A stretch of DNA of 64,000 nucleotides. Source: Hyphomicrobiales bacterium (lineage in GTDB: Bacteria > Pseudomonadota > Alphaproteobacteria > Rhizobiales > Rhizobiaceae). This document shows, piece after piece, positions 27,659-36,641 of the stretch. A program made the translations under genes and the position numbers. How positions within the stretch are numbered: the first letter of the stretch is position 1; each line of letters starts with the position of its first letter. A model generated the notes under the pieces. That model was not told the origin of the DNA and did no database searches. It saw nothing but the letters and a program-made list of their open reading frames with translations. The stretch covers positions 1 to 64,000 of the forward strand of contig UCJU01000004.1 in the NCBI GenBank assembly GCA_900472925.1, in the 5' to 3' direction.

Positions 27659-27838
27659 GCTTCACCGCTGGACGTCAAGATGGATGTGGTCACCCGTTGC
27701 CGTGAACGACGAAGTTTCCGTGGTTTTCTACAAAACCGTGGAATCGTACAATACCAGACAAACGTCCTCAAGTTATCAGCAGGACAGGGGGCATCGGGTT
27801 TCCGAGTTGCCAGACATTGCACACTTCTGGATTTGATC

Positions 27839-29956
27839 ATGAAGAATGACACGACACGCGTAGACCGAGCCACGTCGCAACGCCGGTATCACAAAGCGAT
27901 ATTGCTGGGGTGCACGGCGCTCGTCGCGTTTGCTCCCATACGGCTGTTGGCTCAGGAGGCTGAAACTCAAGGCGCGAGCACGGTTCTCGAAACGATCGTC
28001 GTTCAGGGCGCGGGTAGCGATGACAATGAGAAGTCCATCGTGGCCAGGCAGACGACAGGTGCCGGAAAGATGCCAAGCGATGTCCTGACGACACCAGCCT
28101 CCGTTTCCGTCGTTACCGCGAAGGAAATCAAGGAGCGCGCAGCAAGTAGCGTCGAACAGGTTGTGCAATATACAGCCGGTGTTGTCACGGATTTTTACGG
28201 TTCGGACGATCGTTGGGATTTCTTCGACATCCGCGGCTTTACGCCTTACACGTATCGCGACGGGCTAGCCATCGGACGGACGTTTGGCGGAGTTCGCGAA
28301 GAACCCTTTGCATTCGAGCGGATCGAGGTTCTCAAGGGCACGAGTTCCAGCAGTTTCGGATCAGCCGAGCCGGGTGGTGCAGTGAATTATGTGACCAAAT
28401 TGCCGAAGAGTGAGCGCTTCGGGGAGGCTTACGTCACCGGTGGTTCGTTCAATCACAAGGAAGTCGGGTTGGATTTCGGTGATAACATCACGCAAGACGA
28501 CACCCTTTCCTATCGCCTGACCGGTAAGTTCCAGGATGCAGACGCCGAGTACGACCACTCGAAGGATAATGAGAAGTTCATCATGGGCGGCCTGACGTGG
28601 CGTCCAACTGACGTCACGAGCCTTTCGTTTGTGTTTGATCATCTCAACAAGGATGGCGTCCCCGGTAGCGGCGGTCATCCTCTTGGTTCCGACTTCGACA
28701 GGAGCGAATTCTTCGGCGAGCCGGATTATTACTTCAACAACACAAACCGCAACACCTATAGCTTGATGTTGGATCACGATTTTGGCGATGGATTTAGCTT
28801 CGGTTCTAAAGCGCGTTATAGCGATACGAACACTGGATTCGGGAGTGCCTATCTAGGTCTCGCCAATACTCCAGGGGCAAACCCTGTGAACCGTTATTTC
28901 TTCGGCAGCGATAAATCTTCCGAGCAATTTATCATAGATGCGAACCTTAAATATGAGAGGGACTTCGGCAATTTCGAAACCCGCACCCTCGTCGGCGTCG
29001 AATACAACAACTTCAAATCGGAAGAAGGTAGCCTATATGTTGCTGCGCCGACAATTGATCCTACAAATCCAGTTTACGCTGGTGGCCCGTCTACCGGACT
29101 GACCCCTGGAAATGGCAACGATCAGACAACGAAGGCAATTTATCTTCAGCAAGATATCACTTACCAAGACCGGCTGACCGTGAGCTTTGGTCTGCGCAAC
29201 GACTGGCTTGATCTCAGTCAAACACAGTTGTCATCTGGCTCCACGACATCAGCTGACCACAGCGAACTCAGCAAGAAGATTGGCCTTAGCTACAAAATTA
29301 CCGAGGAATTCGCAGCGTTTGCAAGCTACGCTGAGTCGGCAGCGCCTCCCGGCATAGGAACGGAGCCGACAACCGGCAAACAATACGAAGTGGGCGTAAA
29401 ATATCAGCCGGATGCTTTTCCTGCGATGTTCACCGCGTCGCTCTATGACCTGACCAAGGAAAACTTCACCGTCTATGATAGTGTCAGCTATGTGCCTGCC
29501 ACGGTCGATAAAATCCGTCATCGTGGTCTGGAGCTTGAGGCCAAGGCGGAGGTGACGGACAACCTCGATCTGGTCGCCGCCTATAGCTACATCGATTCCA
29601 ACATCGAAGAGCCCGGCGGTGCGAATGATGGACATCGTCTCATGCGCGTCCCCAAGCACGTCGCTTCGATTTGGGCGACCTACACGCTGGAAGGTGAAGG
29701 TGTTCGTGGCGACATGACGTTTGGTCTCGGTGCGCGTTACACAGACAGCTACTTTACAAATATTGAGAACACGATCGCGTCACAAAGCGCAGTGGTATTC
29801 GACGCAGCCTTCACATACAAAATCAAGGAAAACACGACGCTGCAGCTCAACGCGAGCAACCTGTTCGACGAAAAGCATATAGCAAGCCAAGATACGGGTG
29901 GCCAATATTACAATCCCGGCCGTGCGATTTACGCCACCCTCCGCCAGACTTGGTGA
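27839..29956 (+). CDS. TonB-dependent siderophore receptor
   Basis: A 705-residue outer-membrane receptor for a ferric siderophore. It starts with an extended positively charged N-terminus and hydrophobic signal ending near LLAQEAE (residue ~40), a TonB-box-like ETIVVQG, and a plug domain (TTPASVSVVTAKEIKERAASSVEQVVQYTAGVV, RWDFFDIRGF, ERIEVLKGTSSSSFGSAEPGGAVNYVTK). A 22-strand barrel follows, ending in the C-terminal aromatic strand AIYATLRQTW. Features resemble the FhuA/FoxA/FegA group for hydroxamates. It is divergent from the matching ABC operon. The ATG at 27839 was chosen because the signal peptide begins there. Confidence 0.9.
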   Translation: MKNDTTRVDRATSQRRYHKAILLGCTALVAFAPIRLLAQEAETQGASTVLETIVVQGAGSDDNEKSIVARQTTGAGKMPSDVLTTPASVSVVTAKEIKERAASSVEQVVQYTAGVVTDFYGSDDRWDFFDIRGFTPYTYRDGLAIGRTFGGVREEPFAFERIEVLKGTSSSSFGSAEPGGAVNYVTKLPKSERFGEAYVTGGSFNHKEVGLDFGDNITQDDTLSYRLTGKFQDADAEYDHSKDNEKFIMGGLTWRPTDVTSLSFVFDHLNKDGVPGSGGHPLGSDFDRSEFFGEPDYYFNNTNRNTYSLMLDHDFGDGFSFGSKARYSDTNTGFGSAYLGLANTPGANPVNRYFFGSDKSSEQFIIDANLKYERDFGNFETRTLVGVEYNNFKSEEGSLYVAAPTIDPTNPVYAGGPSTGLTPGNGNDQTTKAIYLQQDITYQDRLTVSFGLRNDWLDLSQTQLSSGSTTSADHSELSKKIGLSYKITEEFAAFASYAESAAPPGIGTEPTTGKQYEVGVKYQPDAFPAMFTASLYDLTKENFTVYDSVSYVPATVDKIRHRGLELEAKAEVTDNLDLVAAYSYIDSNIEEPGGANDGHRLMRVPKHVASIWATYTLEGEGVRGDMTFGLGARYTDSYFTNIENTIASQSAVVFDAAFTYKIKENTTLQLNASNLFDEKHIASQDTGGQYYNPGRAIYATLRQTW

Positions 29957-29995
29957 TGTTATTGGTCCATCCTATTCATGCGGATGGACCCGCTC

Positions 29996-30889
29996 TCACC
30001 CCATCCGTCGCACACGACGCCATGCGGCGGGTGTCTCGCCTGCGATTTGCCGGAACGTTTTGGTCAGGTGCGCCTGGTCCGAAAATCCAAGTTGTGCTGC
30101 GATTGCAGCAACGCTGAGATCGCTTTTTGCCAGCATGTTCTGGGCAAGGCCGATGCGCTTGCCGAGTTGCCACTGTAACGGTGTCGTACCCGTCGTCAGC
30201 TTGAAAACATTCGCAAACCAGCTTTCGGAGAGACCAACCGTTTCGGCCATCTCACCTACCGTCATCCGGTAATCGGCGCGCTCATTCACAACCGATGTCA
30301 GTTTGTTCATCTGTGCCTGTGTCAACCGTGCATTCGTGTTGTCTTCGGTCTCACCGTTGATATCAAGCAGGCCGGCTACGATGCTGCCAACCAGGCTTTC
30401 GGCATAGATGGCGTGTTTGGACGGGCTGGATAGTTCGTCCACCAGCAGGCTCGCCAGCATTTCGATCGCGCGCGCGTCTTGAATTTCAACCGGCTTGCGT
30501 AAGGCGCAAAGTGCAATCGACGTGCCGACAGACGGAGACAGGTATTTCAACAATCTGTCTTTGTGCAGGTGGATATCAAGGTGTGAAAAGCGATGAAATG
30601 AGGTGAAGCTTGTCCATAAAGGCACACCAGCCGGCACGTAAATCGCCCGTTTCATTGGTCTGTAATGAGCAGCAACGCTGCTTTCCCGGTTTGCCATGAC
30701 GATGTACGGCGACACGTCATTGAAGAATATGACGATGCGCGGATCCGGCGAAAGGTAATATCCCGTTGCCCCCGCATGTCCTTCCGCATCCCAGAACACA
30801 CTAACCAAGCCATCGAGACCACGCCACTTGGCGGGCGCGATTGCGCGGATACCGTCGGTAAAGGATGTCATCGAGTGAAGATACGTCAA
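29996..30889 (-). CDS. AraC family transcriptional regulator
   Basis: A 297-residue regulator with a cupin-like N-terminal sensing domain (residues ~1-180) and a C-terminal double helix-turn-helix (MTVGEMAETVGLSESWFANVFKLTTGTTPLQWQLGKRIGLAQNMLAKSDLSVAAIAAQLGFSDQAHLTKTFRQIAGETPAAWRR). The gene is convergent with the TonB receptor gene, 39 bases from it, and probably activates the siderophore uptake genes in response to the siderophore, as AraC-type regulators often do in such loci. The start could be 30889 or the ATG at 30871. Confidence 0.87.
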   Translation of the reverse strand: MTYLHSMTSFTDGIRAIAPAKWRGLDGLVSVFWDAEGHAGATGYYLSPDPRIVIFFNDVSPYIVMANRESSVAAHYRPMKRAIYVPAGVPLWTSFTSFHRFSHLDIHLHKDRLLKYLSPSVGTSIALCALRKPVEIQDARAIEMLASLLVDELSSPSKHAIYAESLVGSIVAGLLDINGETEDNTNARLTQAQMNKLTSVVNERADYRMTVGEMAETVGLSESWFANVFKLTTGTTPLQWQLGKRIGLAQNMLAKSDLSVAAIAAQLGFSDQAHLTKTFRQIAGETPAAWRRVRRMG

Positions 30890-31175
30890 ACCCCAAACCT
30901 GTTCTAAAGGCGGTTAATTAAGCAGACGCAATTGCCGCCCGCGCTTTCTTCAAACATGCGACGGGTTCAGGTGCTGGCAGCGCTTGGCCTATATATGACT
31001 CCACGTATCATGTTTTTGAAGTTTAGCAAGTTTGGATACGAATCCTGGGGATTTGTTAGGCGCGGCTCGGTCATGAATCGGATTGGAGTCAGCCGTCTTA
31101 GCGGCCGTAATCACCCTTTGTCACCGCCATCTCAACGAACCTAGATTGTCTATCATCCATCATTTGTAGTTTTAC
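30890..31175. other. Non-coding region between AraC gene and island edge
   Basis: 286 bases with no supported gene. It contains the promoter of the AraC gene on the minus strand. The small plus-strand open frame around 30932-31144 has no recognisable family or ribosome-binding site. The region ends at the left attachment repeat of the genomic island. Confidence 0.5.
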
Positions 31176-31191
31176 ATGGCGGAGAGGGTGG
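31176..31191. repeat. attL: left copy of the 16-bp attachment repeat of the island
   Basis: ATGGCGGAGAGGGTGG is identical to 51578-51593, which is the 3' end of the tRNA-Ser gene. Four more bases to the left match with one difference (TTAC versus TTAA). The tyrosine integrase gene begins 150 bases to the right. This copy is also half of an inverted repeat, with 9-base arms ACATGGCGG at 31174-31182 and CCGCCATGT at 31192-31200. Confidence 0.85.
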
Positions 31192-31251
31192 CCGCCATGT
31201 TCGAAGACAAAGACGTGCAGTGACATCAAATAACTTATTTTAAATCAATGG

Positions 31252-31257
31252 TATAAT
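31252..31257 (+). promoter_or_regulatory. Candidate -10 box for the integrase gene
   Basis: A TATAAT hexamer lies in AT-rich sequence between attL and the integrase start, giving an ~80-base leader. A -35 element is not clear. Low confidence from sequence alone. Confidence 0.35.
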
Positions 31258-31341
31258 AATTTCAACTGTGCGACAGCGTCCATTGTATATCGGTGAAATG
31301 CGACATATTATGTGGGGCATTTTGTGGGGTTTTACTGAATA

Positions 31342-32541
31342 ATGGGCAAACTTGCGGGGAAACATCCCGAAAAGGCGCTTTCTGCGCTAAAGATAAAGCA
31401 TCTAACCACGCCGGGTCGCTATGCAGACGGCAACGGACTATATCTCGTGGTTGACCCATCTGGTGCAAAGCGGTGGATGTTGCGTCTCACAATACAAGGT
31501 AAGCGGTCAGACATGGGGTTGGGTAGCCTATCTTTGGTGACTTTGGCAGACGCACGGGAAAAGGCGCTGGAATATCGCAAAGCGGCTCGACAGGGCGAAG
31601 ATCCACTTGCCGCTAAGCGTCAAGCGAAAAGAGTCTACCCCACTTTCGAGAAAGCCGCCCAAACAGTGCACGCCGACCACAAGCTGGCATGGAAGAACGA
31701 CAAACACATTCAACAGTGGATCAACACGCTGACAGAATACGCCTTTCCGATTATCGGTGAGATGCGGATAGACAGGATCGATACACCTGATGTTTTGCGA
31801 GTATTATCGCCAATATGGCTGAGCAAACCAGAAACCGCACGGCGTGTGCGTCAGCGCATTGCAAGCGTATTCGACTGGGCGAAGGCTTCGGGATTCCGTG
31901 AGGGAGACAATCCTGTTGAGGGGGTTGGGAGGGGGCTGCCAAAGCAGACAAAGCAAGTTAAGCATCATGAGGCGCTTCCGTTCGGGGAGGTCCCAGATTT
32001 TCTTGTCAAGTTAAGAGCATCTAACAGCAACCTGATATCAAAATTGGCATTCGAGCTGCTAATCTTGACGGCGACGCGGACTAGCGAAACCATTCTTGCG
32101 AGGCCGGGTGAATTCGACCTGAAGAAAAAAGTGTGGGTTGTTCCTGCCGAGAGGATGAAGACCAAGCGTGAGCATCGCATTCCGCTTGTTGATCGTGCGA
32201 TCAAAATCATCGAAGAAGCGCATGAGTTCTCATATGACGGTGGTTACCTTTTCCCGGGACAAAAACGAGGTAAGCCCCTATCCAATATGGTGTTTCTCAA
32301 AATACTGAGAAGCATGGAATTGGGCGTAACGGCCCATGGCTTTCGTTCTTCTTTCAGGGACTGGGCGGCAGAAACCACTAATCAGCCACGTGATGTTGTC
32401 GAAATGGCTCTTGCTCACGCGATCGAAAATAAAGTTGAGGCAGCTTACCGACGCGGCGACCTATTCGTAAAGCGACGAGAGCTAATGATCGAATGGGAAA
32501 AGCACCTTCTTCAACAACCAGAGGTAATGCCTCATGATTAG
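31342..32541 (+). CDS. Tyrosine-type site-specific integrase (P4/DUF4102 family)
   Basis: A 399-residue integrase. The N-terminal arm-binding DUF4102 domain (LTTPGRYADGNGLYLVVDPSGAKRWMLRLTIQGKRSDMGLGS) is followed by a SAM-like core-binding domain (residues ~100-190). The catalytic domain has the first Arg in LTATRTSETI, the H-x-x-R box in AHGFRSSFRDWAAE, LAHAIENKVEAAYRRGD with the second His, and the nucleophile Tyr. All catalytic residues appear intact. It lies just inside attL and should catalyse integration at and excision from the tRNA-Ser site. Confidence 0.93.
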   Translation: MGKLAGKHPEKALSALKIKHLTTPGRYADGNGLYLVVDPSGAKRWMLRLTIQGKRSDMGLGSLSLVTLADAREKALEYRKAARQGEDPLAAKRQAKRVYPTFEKAAQTVHADHKLAWKNDKHIQQWINTLTEYAFPIIGEMRIDRIDTPDVLRVLSPIWLSKPETARRVRQRIASVFDWAKASGFREGDNPVEGVGRGLPKQTKQVKHHEALPFGEVPDFLVKLRASNSNLISKLAFELLILTATRTSETILARPGEFDLKKKVWVVPAERMKTKREHRIPLVDRAIKIIEEAHEFSYDGGYLFPGQKRGKPLSNMVFLKILRSMELGVTAHGFRSSFRDWAAETTNQPRDVVEMALAHAIENKVEAAYRRGDLFVKRRELMIEWEKHLLQQPEVMPHD

Positions 32542-32637
32542 TGCTTATTGGGCGGTGTATAGTGGAAAATATAACGGATTGACGTAGCTAACTCGCTAGA
32601 TCAAAGACTTTACACTTCTTGTGGAAGATTAAAACGA

Positions 32638-33360
32638 ATGAAAAAATTATCCAAATATGATTCAATCTACAAAACAGCGGTTTCCAAATGGGAAGAAGAA
32701 AACGAGAGGAATTTTGATGGCACTGCACAAGCAATGCTGTCTAATGCATTAGAATTCATCAGAAAACAACAAAAACATTTTCCTGAAGAAATTCAAAAAA
32801 TAAACGAATCAGAGATATTCGAAGCAAGTTTGCTAGACTCTCTACGCTTTTCTTTATTGAATTTCATTCTATCGGGAAACGACGATATGAAATTATACGG
32901 GGAAGAAACAAGGGAAAGTTGGGCGTATACATCTTCATTGCTTTTAAAAATGAGAAATTTGTATAGACAAATACCAGAAGCGCGGCGTGATGTGATCAAC
33001 GCTCACCTGAAAGTTCGAGACACTGGTCAACTCCCGGATGATTTGGGCGTTACACTGATGCAAGCTCGGCTCATATGCGCCAGGTGGGGAAATAAACTCG
33101 AAACGCGCGGGAGAAAAGCTCAACCCTTTTCGATATTGGTCGTTAGGGTAGCAGAAAACATTGAAGACACATTTGGGCGCAACCTCAGCCGTTCTTACGA
33201 TGTATTCCCTGACAATTTGTTCGAGAACTGTAAAACGGCGTTCACCAATCACGACCTCAATCTGGTTTACGTTGTGAGCCGCGTGGTGATCCACGATATC
33301 ACTATCGAAAACGTGAAATCAGCGATGAAAAATCATTTTTCTCGACCTGATCAGTCCTAG
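32638..33360 (+). CDS. Unrecognised protein, AT-rich gene
   Basis: A 240-residue soluble protein that I do not recognise. It is mostly helical and rich in Lys, Glu and Asn, with no membrane segment, signal or obvious catalytic motif. A basic loop near residues 140-160 reads ICARWGNKLETRGRKAQPF. The gene is clearly more AT-rich than the chromosome outside the island, pointing to a foreign origin. It lies between the integrase and an AlpA-like regulator, where small accessory or regulatory proteins are common, but no function can be assigned. Confidence 0.6.
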   Translation: MKKLSKYDSIYKTAVSKWEEENERNFDGTAQAMLSNALEFIRKQQKHFPEEIQKINESEIFEASLLDSLRFSLLNFILSGNDDMKLYGEETRESWAYTSSLLLKMRNLYRQIPEARRDVINAHLKVRDTGQLPDDLGVTLMQARLICARWGNKLETRGRKAQPFSILVVRVAENIEDTFGRNLSRSYDVFPDNLFENCKTAFTNHDLNLVYVVSRVVIHDITIENVKSAMKNHFSRPDQS

Positions 33361-33503
33361 AAAACGAGGCTTATTTCCGCTTGCTTTTTAAGGACTGAAA
33401 AGAAAAAAAGGCGATCGTAGCTGTTTTTCAAGCGATTCAGCTCTTGTAGCGCATTTTGAATCTGTGAGTATTTTAGGTGTCCTCAGCAACAGAGGACTGA
33501 AAA

Positions 33504-33725
33504 TTGAATAACCAATCATCCCAAAACAATAAACTCCTTCGTGCCGACCAAATTGCCGGGCCCGATGCAATTCTACCTATAAGCAAATCTAGTTTCTGGG
33601 CCATGGTACGTGCTGGTACAATTTCGCCCGGCATCAAAATCGGTCCGCGTATGCGTGCCTGGCGCGCTTCCGAAATCGCTGCTTTCATTGATCGCCTTGA
33701 AGCTGAGGGTGATGCAAATGGTTAA
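33504..33725 (+). CDS. AlpA-family helix-turn-helix regulator / excisionase-like protein
   Basis: A 73-residue protein with the MerR-like winged helix of AlpA/Xis proteins: LPISKSSFWAMVRAGTISPGIKIGPRMRAWRASEIAAFIDRLEAEG. Such proteins switch on the island integrase or act as a directionality factor for excision. The start is a TTG at 33504 with AGAGGA 8 bases upstream. Its 3' end overlaps the next gene by eight bases, so the two are probably co-translated. Confidence 0.82.
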   Translation: MNNQSSQNNKLLRADQIAGPDAILPISKSSFWAMVRAGTISPGIKIGPRMRAWRASEIAAFIDRLEAEGDANG

Positions 33726-33924
33726 GCGTTTCACGAAGGCCTCTAAGAAAATTGCGAAAAAGACCCCAAAAATTCCTGCACGAGTGTCGGACGTCGCGGC
33801 TACCGACGACGAGCGGTATTACGAGTATGTGGCCCGTAGCGATCTCGAGGACTTTGACGACGACGACATGCCAGCGGAGCATCAAATTCGTCGCACGTTT
33901 TGGCTCAAAGGACCTTGGCTATGA
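33718..33924 (+). CDS. Small charged protein, unknown
   Basis: A 68-residue protein with a strongly basic N-terminus (KRFTKASKKIAKKTPKIPAR) and an acidic middle (DLEDFDDDDMPAE). It has no recognisable family and could be a small nucleic-acid-associated or regulatory protein. The ATG at 33718 is 10 bases after a GAGG site; an ATG at 33712 is also in frame. It overlaps the AlpA-like gene upstream and the next gene downstream (ATGA), a tightly packed three-gene unit. Confidence 0.55.
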   Translation: MVKRFTKASKKIAKKTPKIPARVSDVAATDDERYYEYVARSDLEDFDDDDMPAEHQIRRTFWLKGPWL

Positions 33925-34583
33925 GTTCAACAGAAATTGTAAAAAGTGAACTCGATCAATCACTTGAGTATCCTTCGCATTATCCGAAATTAATTGAAAA
34001 ACTGGAGAGTGTGAAAGAGAATCTCACGGTAATGGATGGTCTACACAGATCTAATCTCCATACTCAACTAGTCGAATTGTGTAGCGTGGCGCGTGAGTTG
34101 ATCGAGAGCCATCTTAGATGGGCTGATTTCATTAAATTCGGGTGGACGGGGAAGAAGCCCCCCAAGCCTGATGACAGCCCAAAAGCTCTCTATCATGTTT
34201 TGCGATGGGTCAGCGATGACACTTTGGGCGCAAAACAAAAGGCCAGCTTCTACTTTCGAGCTCTTGGCCCACTGCTGGAGCAAGGCCTCTCGCAAAAGGA
34301 GATCAAACGAACTCTCAAACAAAAAAGCTTACGCCAGCTCGCAGATGAAAACGCGACCCCACGTCGAACTACGGGAAAGAAGAAAATGGTGATCTTTGGC
34401 GCGCGAAAGCGAGGAAAGGTGTGGCATCTGCCTGCGAAGCTGCGTTTCGATCATCAACCTCAGGATTTGATAGGATTCAATGGAGACCGTTATTTCACGA
34501 TGAAAGGCCGCTTCAAATCGGTCGGTGATGGCTGTGAAATAACGGCCTTCAGCATCAATCTATCTGACCAGCGATACGACTAG
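33921..34583 (+). CDS. Unrecognised protein in the AlpA unit
   Basis: A 220-residue soluble protein of unknown family. The N-terminal ~130 residues are helical; a basic linker (RRTTGKKKMVIFGARKRGKVWHLP) near residue 150 leads into a short beta-rich C-terminal domain. The start overlaps the previous stop (ATGA), so it is translationally coupled. Its 3' end overlaps the convergent HUH-like gene by 29 bases. The coupling with an AlpA-like regulator suggests a role in island maintenance or replication control. Confidence 0.6.
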   Translation: MSSTEIVKSELDQSLEYPSHYPKLIEKLESVKENLTVMDGLHRSNLHTQLVELCSVARELIESHLRWADFIKFGWTGKKPPKPDDSPKALYHVLRWVSDDTLGAKQKASFYFRALGPLLEQGLSQKEIKRTLKQKSLRQLADENATPRRTTGKKKMVIFGARKRGKVWHLPAKLRFDHQPQDLIGFNGDRYFTMKGRFKSVGDGCEITAFSINLSDQRYD

Positions 34584-35148
34584 GCAGCATCTCTTTAGTC
34601 TTCGATGACACTTCGCTATGTGACTTCGGCAGAACCAAAATATCTGCCGAGGTCAGTCTTTTTCGAGGTATTTGTTTCAGCGCATAAAGCGTTGCCTTTG
34701 CTGCAGTCTCTTCTATTGGCTCGACATGCAGCCGCGCCAGCGGCATTCCCGCTCCTACCAGAAACGATTTTGGCGAACGCGCCACAATATCACCCAACCG
34801 GGCTCCCGTTCTCGCATTTGGCGGGACCATGAAAATGGCATGAACGTGCATACCGTCATTCTTCAAGATGTCTGACGGTGCAGCCTTTTCTTTTTTGTTC
34901 ACCGGCCAATCGAAACAGGACAGCCAAAACGGCAACGACTCTGTCAGCTTGTTATGGGGTCTTTTCTCAATTCTCGTCAGCAAACGGGCATAGAGCTTTT
35001 CGCATTCTCTCAGCATCTGATTTTGCTTAGTCCTTTCGTTACCCCTCAGGGGATTGAACATGAGAGTCAGCAGGTAGGGTTCCCATGACCCAAATCGCCG
35101 CTCATCCATCATTGTGATATAGCCGTCGATTAGCTGTGCTTCTGCCAT
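34555..35148 (-). CDS. HUH-endonuclease-like (rolling-circle Rep-type) protein
   Basis: A 197-residue protein that I read as a small HUH nuclease. Three ordered motifs match the Rep pattern: motif 1 LLTLMF (residues ~26-31), motif 2 HVHAIF (His101 and His103, the metal-binding HUH pair) and motif 3 YALK (Tyr155 as candidate nicking residue, with Lys158). Such proteins nick one DNA strand to start rolling-circle replication or transfer. No helicase domain is present. Family name is not recognised, so the call rests on motif order and spacing. A G/T-rich tract lies directly upstream. Confidence 0.55.
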   Translation of the reverse strand: MAEAQLIDGYITMMDERRFGSWEPYLLTLMFNPLRGNERTKQNQMLRECEKLYARLLTRIEKRPHNKLTESLPFWLSCFDWPVNKKEKAAPSDILKNDGMHVHAIFMVPPNARTGARLGDIVARSPKSFLVGAGMPLARLHVEPIEETAAKATLYALKQIPRKRLTSADILVLPKSHSEVSSKTKEMLPSRIAGQID

Positions 35149-35474
35149 GTTGGTTTCTTTCGTTGTTCAGGGTTGGTTGTTGTTTGGGTATTTGTGTGAT
35201 GTCGGGTACTGCTAGTGTCCATTAGGTACAGTTTGCCCATATGCCTTGGCCTTGCGGGCGGCGGCATTTGCGTCTCCATATGAAGTAGGCGCGTGCATGC
35301 GTGGCGATGTCCCCGCATGTCGTTTGCTTACGAATGTGAATGTAATTGGCGTTTCGCCGTAGGTTATTTACGGCCGCGTCTGCAGGAAATTTATCGGTAT
35401 CTCGGCCGGACTAAGCAACGGCTGGAAGCAGGAGAGGTCAGTTGGTTGACCGCACGATTGGGAGAGGATTTTCT
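35149..35474. other. Intergenic region with strand-biased G/T-rich tract
   Basis: 326 bases between divergent genes. The first ~55 bases (35150-35205) are almost pure G and T on the plus strand, an unusual strand bias directly upstream of the HUH-like gene. The remainder presumably holds the promoter of the HNH gene. A short open frame at 35293-35478 has no family resemblance and was not called. Confidence 0.5.
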
Positions 35475-36362
35475 ATGAACTCTGACGATATCATTGCATT
35501 TGAGGCGCATGGACACCGCGACAAATCCGAAGGCAAGATAGATGGCCTAACAGCGATCACTATCTCAAAGAACGAGAATCACACGTACACCAATGACGGC
35601 ATCTACTCAGTTCATGTGTTCGGAGAGGAGTCAGCTGAACGCTTCCGAAAAGTTAAAGATGCTCGCGCTGCGGCCCAAAAGACAGTTGCCTCACGCGTCC
35701 CGAGCTTGCTTACCGACGATGCAATCACGACTACAATGAGCACGGTCGGCCCTAGGCCCTTCCACACAGGCCATTTCATCGACGCCCTCCGCACAGCTTT
35801 CCCTGATCTATGGAAGTCACTCGTCGCTCGTTATGGCGAAGGGGGGCAAGGCGCGGGAACTCACTACTCGGCTTTCTCCGCCGTGGCCCACGCACTTCAT
35901 TGGGCCGCGAGCAGGGGGGTGCTTGATAAACTGGAAGACTATGTTACCGCACCGGCTCATCTAAACTGGGGCAGCCCGGTGATTAGATATTGGACCGGAC
36001 CCGGCGGCTTCTCGGATCAGGTTTTTCCAGATGAGGTTCCCCCACACGGATCCTATCTGGAGGGAGCGGTAACCACCGTCAAAGTGAACAAGTATGAACG
36101 AAGCAAAGGCGCTCGCGCTGCTTGTTTAAGTTACTACGGAACGCGCTGTCAGGGTTGCGACTTGGACTTCAGCGTGCGTTACGGTGAGCGGGGCAGGAAT
36201 TTTATGCATGTGCATCATCTGCTTCCGCTCAAAGAAATCAAGAAGAAGTACAAGGTGGATCCTATCGCCGACTTGAGGCCGGTCTGCCCGAACTGTCATG
36301 CTATGATCCACCGTCGCGAGCCGATGCTGTCAATTGATGAGTTGAGAGCTATCGTGAAGTGA
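35475..36362 (+). CDS. HNH endonuclease domain protein
   Basis: A 295-residue protein with a C-terminal HNH/McrA-like nuclease: a CQGC zinc knuckle (residues ~228-231), FMHVHHLLPLKEI (catalytic HH) and DLRPVCPNCHAMIH (second CxxC and third His). The N-terminal ~200 residues are unrecognised and may recognise target DNA (modified bases in McrA-like enzymes). The ATG at 35475 follows GGAGAGG. Found in an island with a NACHT protein, it may act as a restriction or defence nuclease; a phage homing role is also possible. Confidence 0.78.
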   Translation: MNSDDIIAFEAHGHRDKSEGKIDGLTAITISKNENHTYTNDGIYSVHVFGEESAERFRKVKDARAAAQKTVASRVPSLLTDDAITTTMSTVGPRPFHTGHFIDALRTAFPDLWKSLVARYGEGGQGAGTHYSAFSAVAHALHWAASRGVLDKLEDYVTAPAHLNWGSPVIRYWTGPGGFSDQVFPDEVPPHGSYLEGAVTTVKVNKYERSKGARAACLSYYGTRCQGCDLDFSVRYGERGRNFMHVHHLLPLKEIKKKYKVDPIADLRPVCPNCHAMIHRREPMLSIDELRAIVK

Positions 36363-36595
36363 GTGTTGTAGCTGTGTGATCTCGGCGGGGACAGTGTTCT
36401 CAGAGTCTTAGTCTTGCGCCGATATAGAGCCAAATTGGGAGCGCTAAGACATCTGACTTTCTAAGGATCACGCCGGATAGACCACCGGCACAACATTCCA
36501 GAAATATTTGGGTCTCCCAGCTGGTGCAGCCACCCAGCTTTGACAATCTTAAGTTGTTATGTTATAAAATTACTAGTTGGTACTTTTGCCAGCAC

Positions 36596-36622
36596 GAGGG
36601 GCCCACTGCGGCCCCTCTTCTT
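36596..36622 (+). terminator. Intrinsic terminator-like hairpin
   Basis: A perfect 8-bp stem GAGGGGCC / GGCCCCTC with loop CACTGC, followed by TTCTTT. It lies 20 bases upstream of the next start codon and far from the HNH stop, so it could be a leader attenuator for the gene at 36642 or the terminator of a lost upstream gene. Confidence 0.7.
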
Positions 36623-36641
36623 TATTTGGAGAGCTGAAAAC

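Noticed and set aside
30932-31144. Possible 70-residue gene near the left island edge
   Set aside because: No ribosome-binding site and no family resemblance; probably chance.
35293-35478. Possible 61-residue gene before the HNH gene
   Set aside because: No family resemblance and no ribosome-binding site. It overlaps the ribosome-binding site and first codon of the HNH gene.
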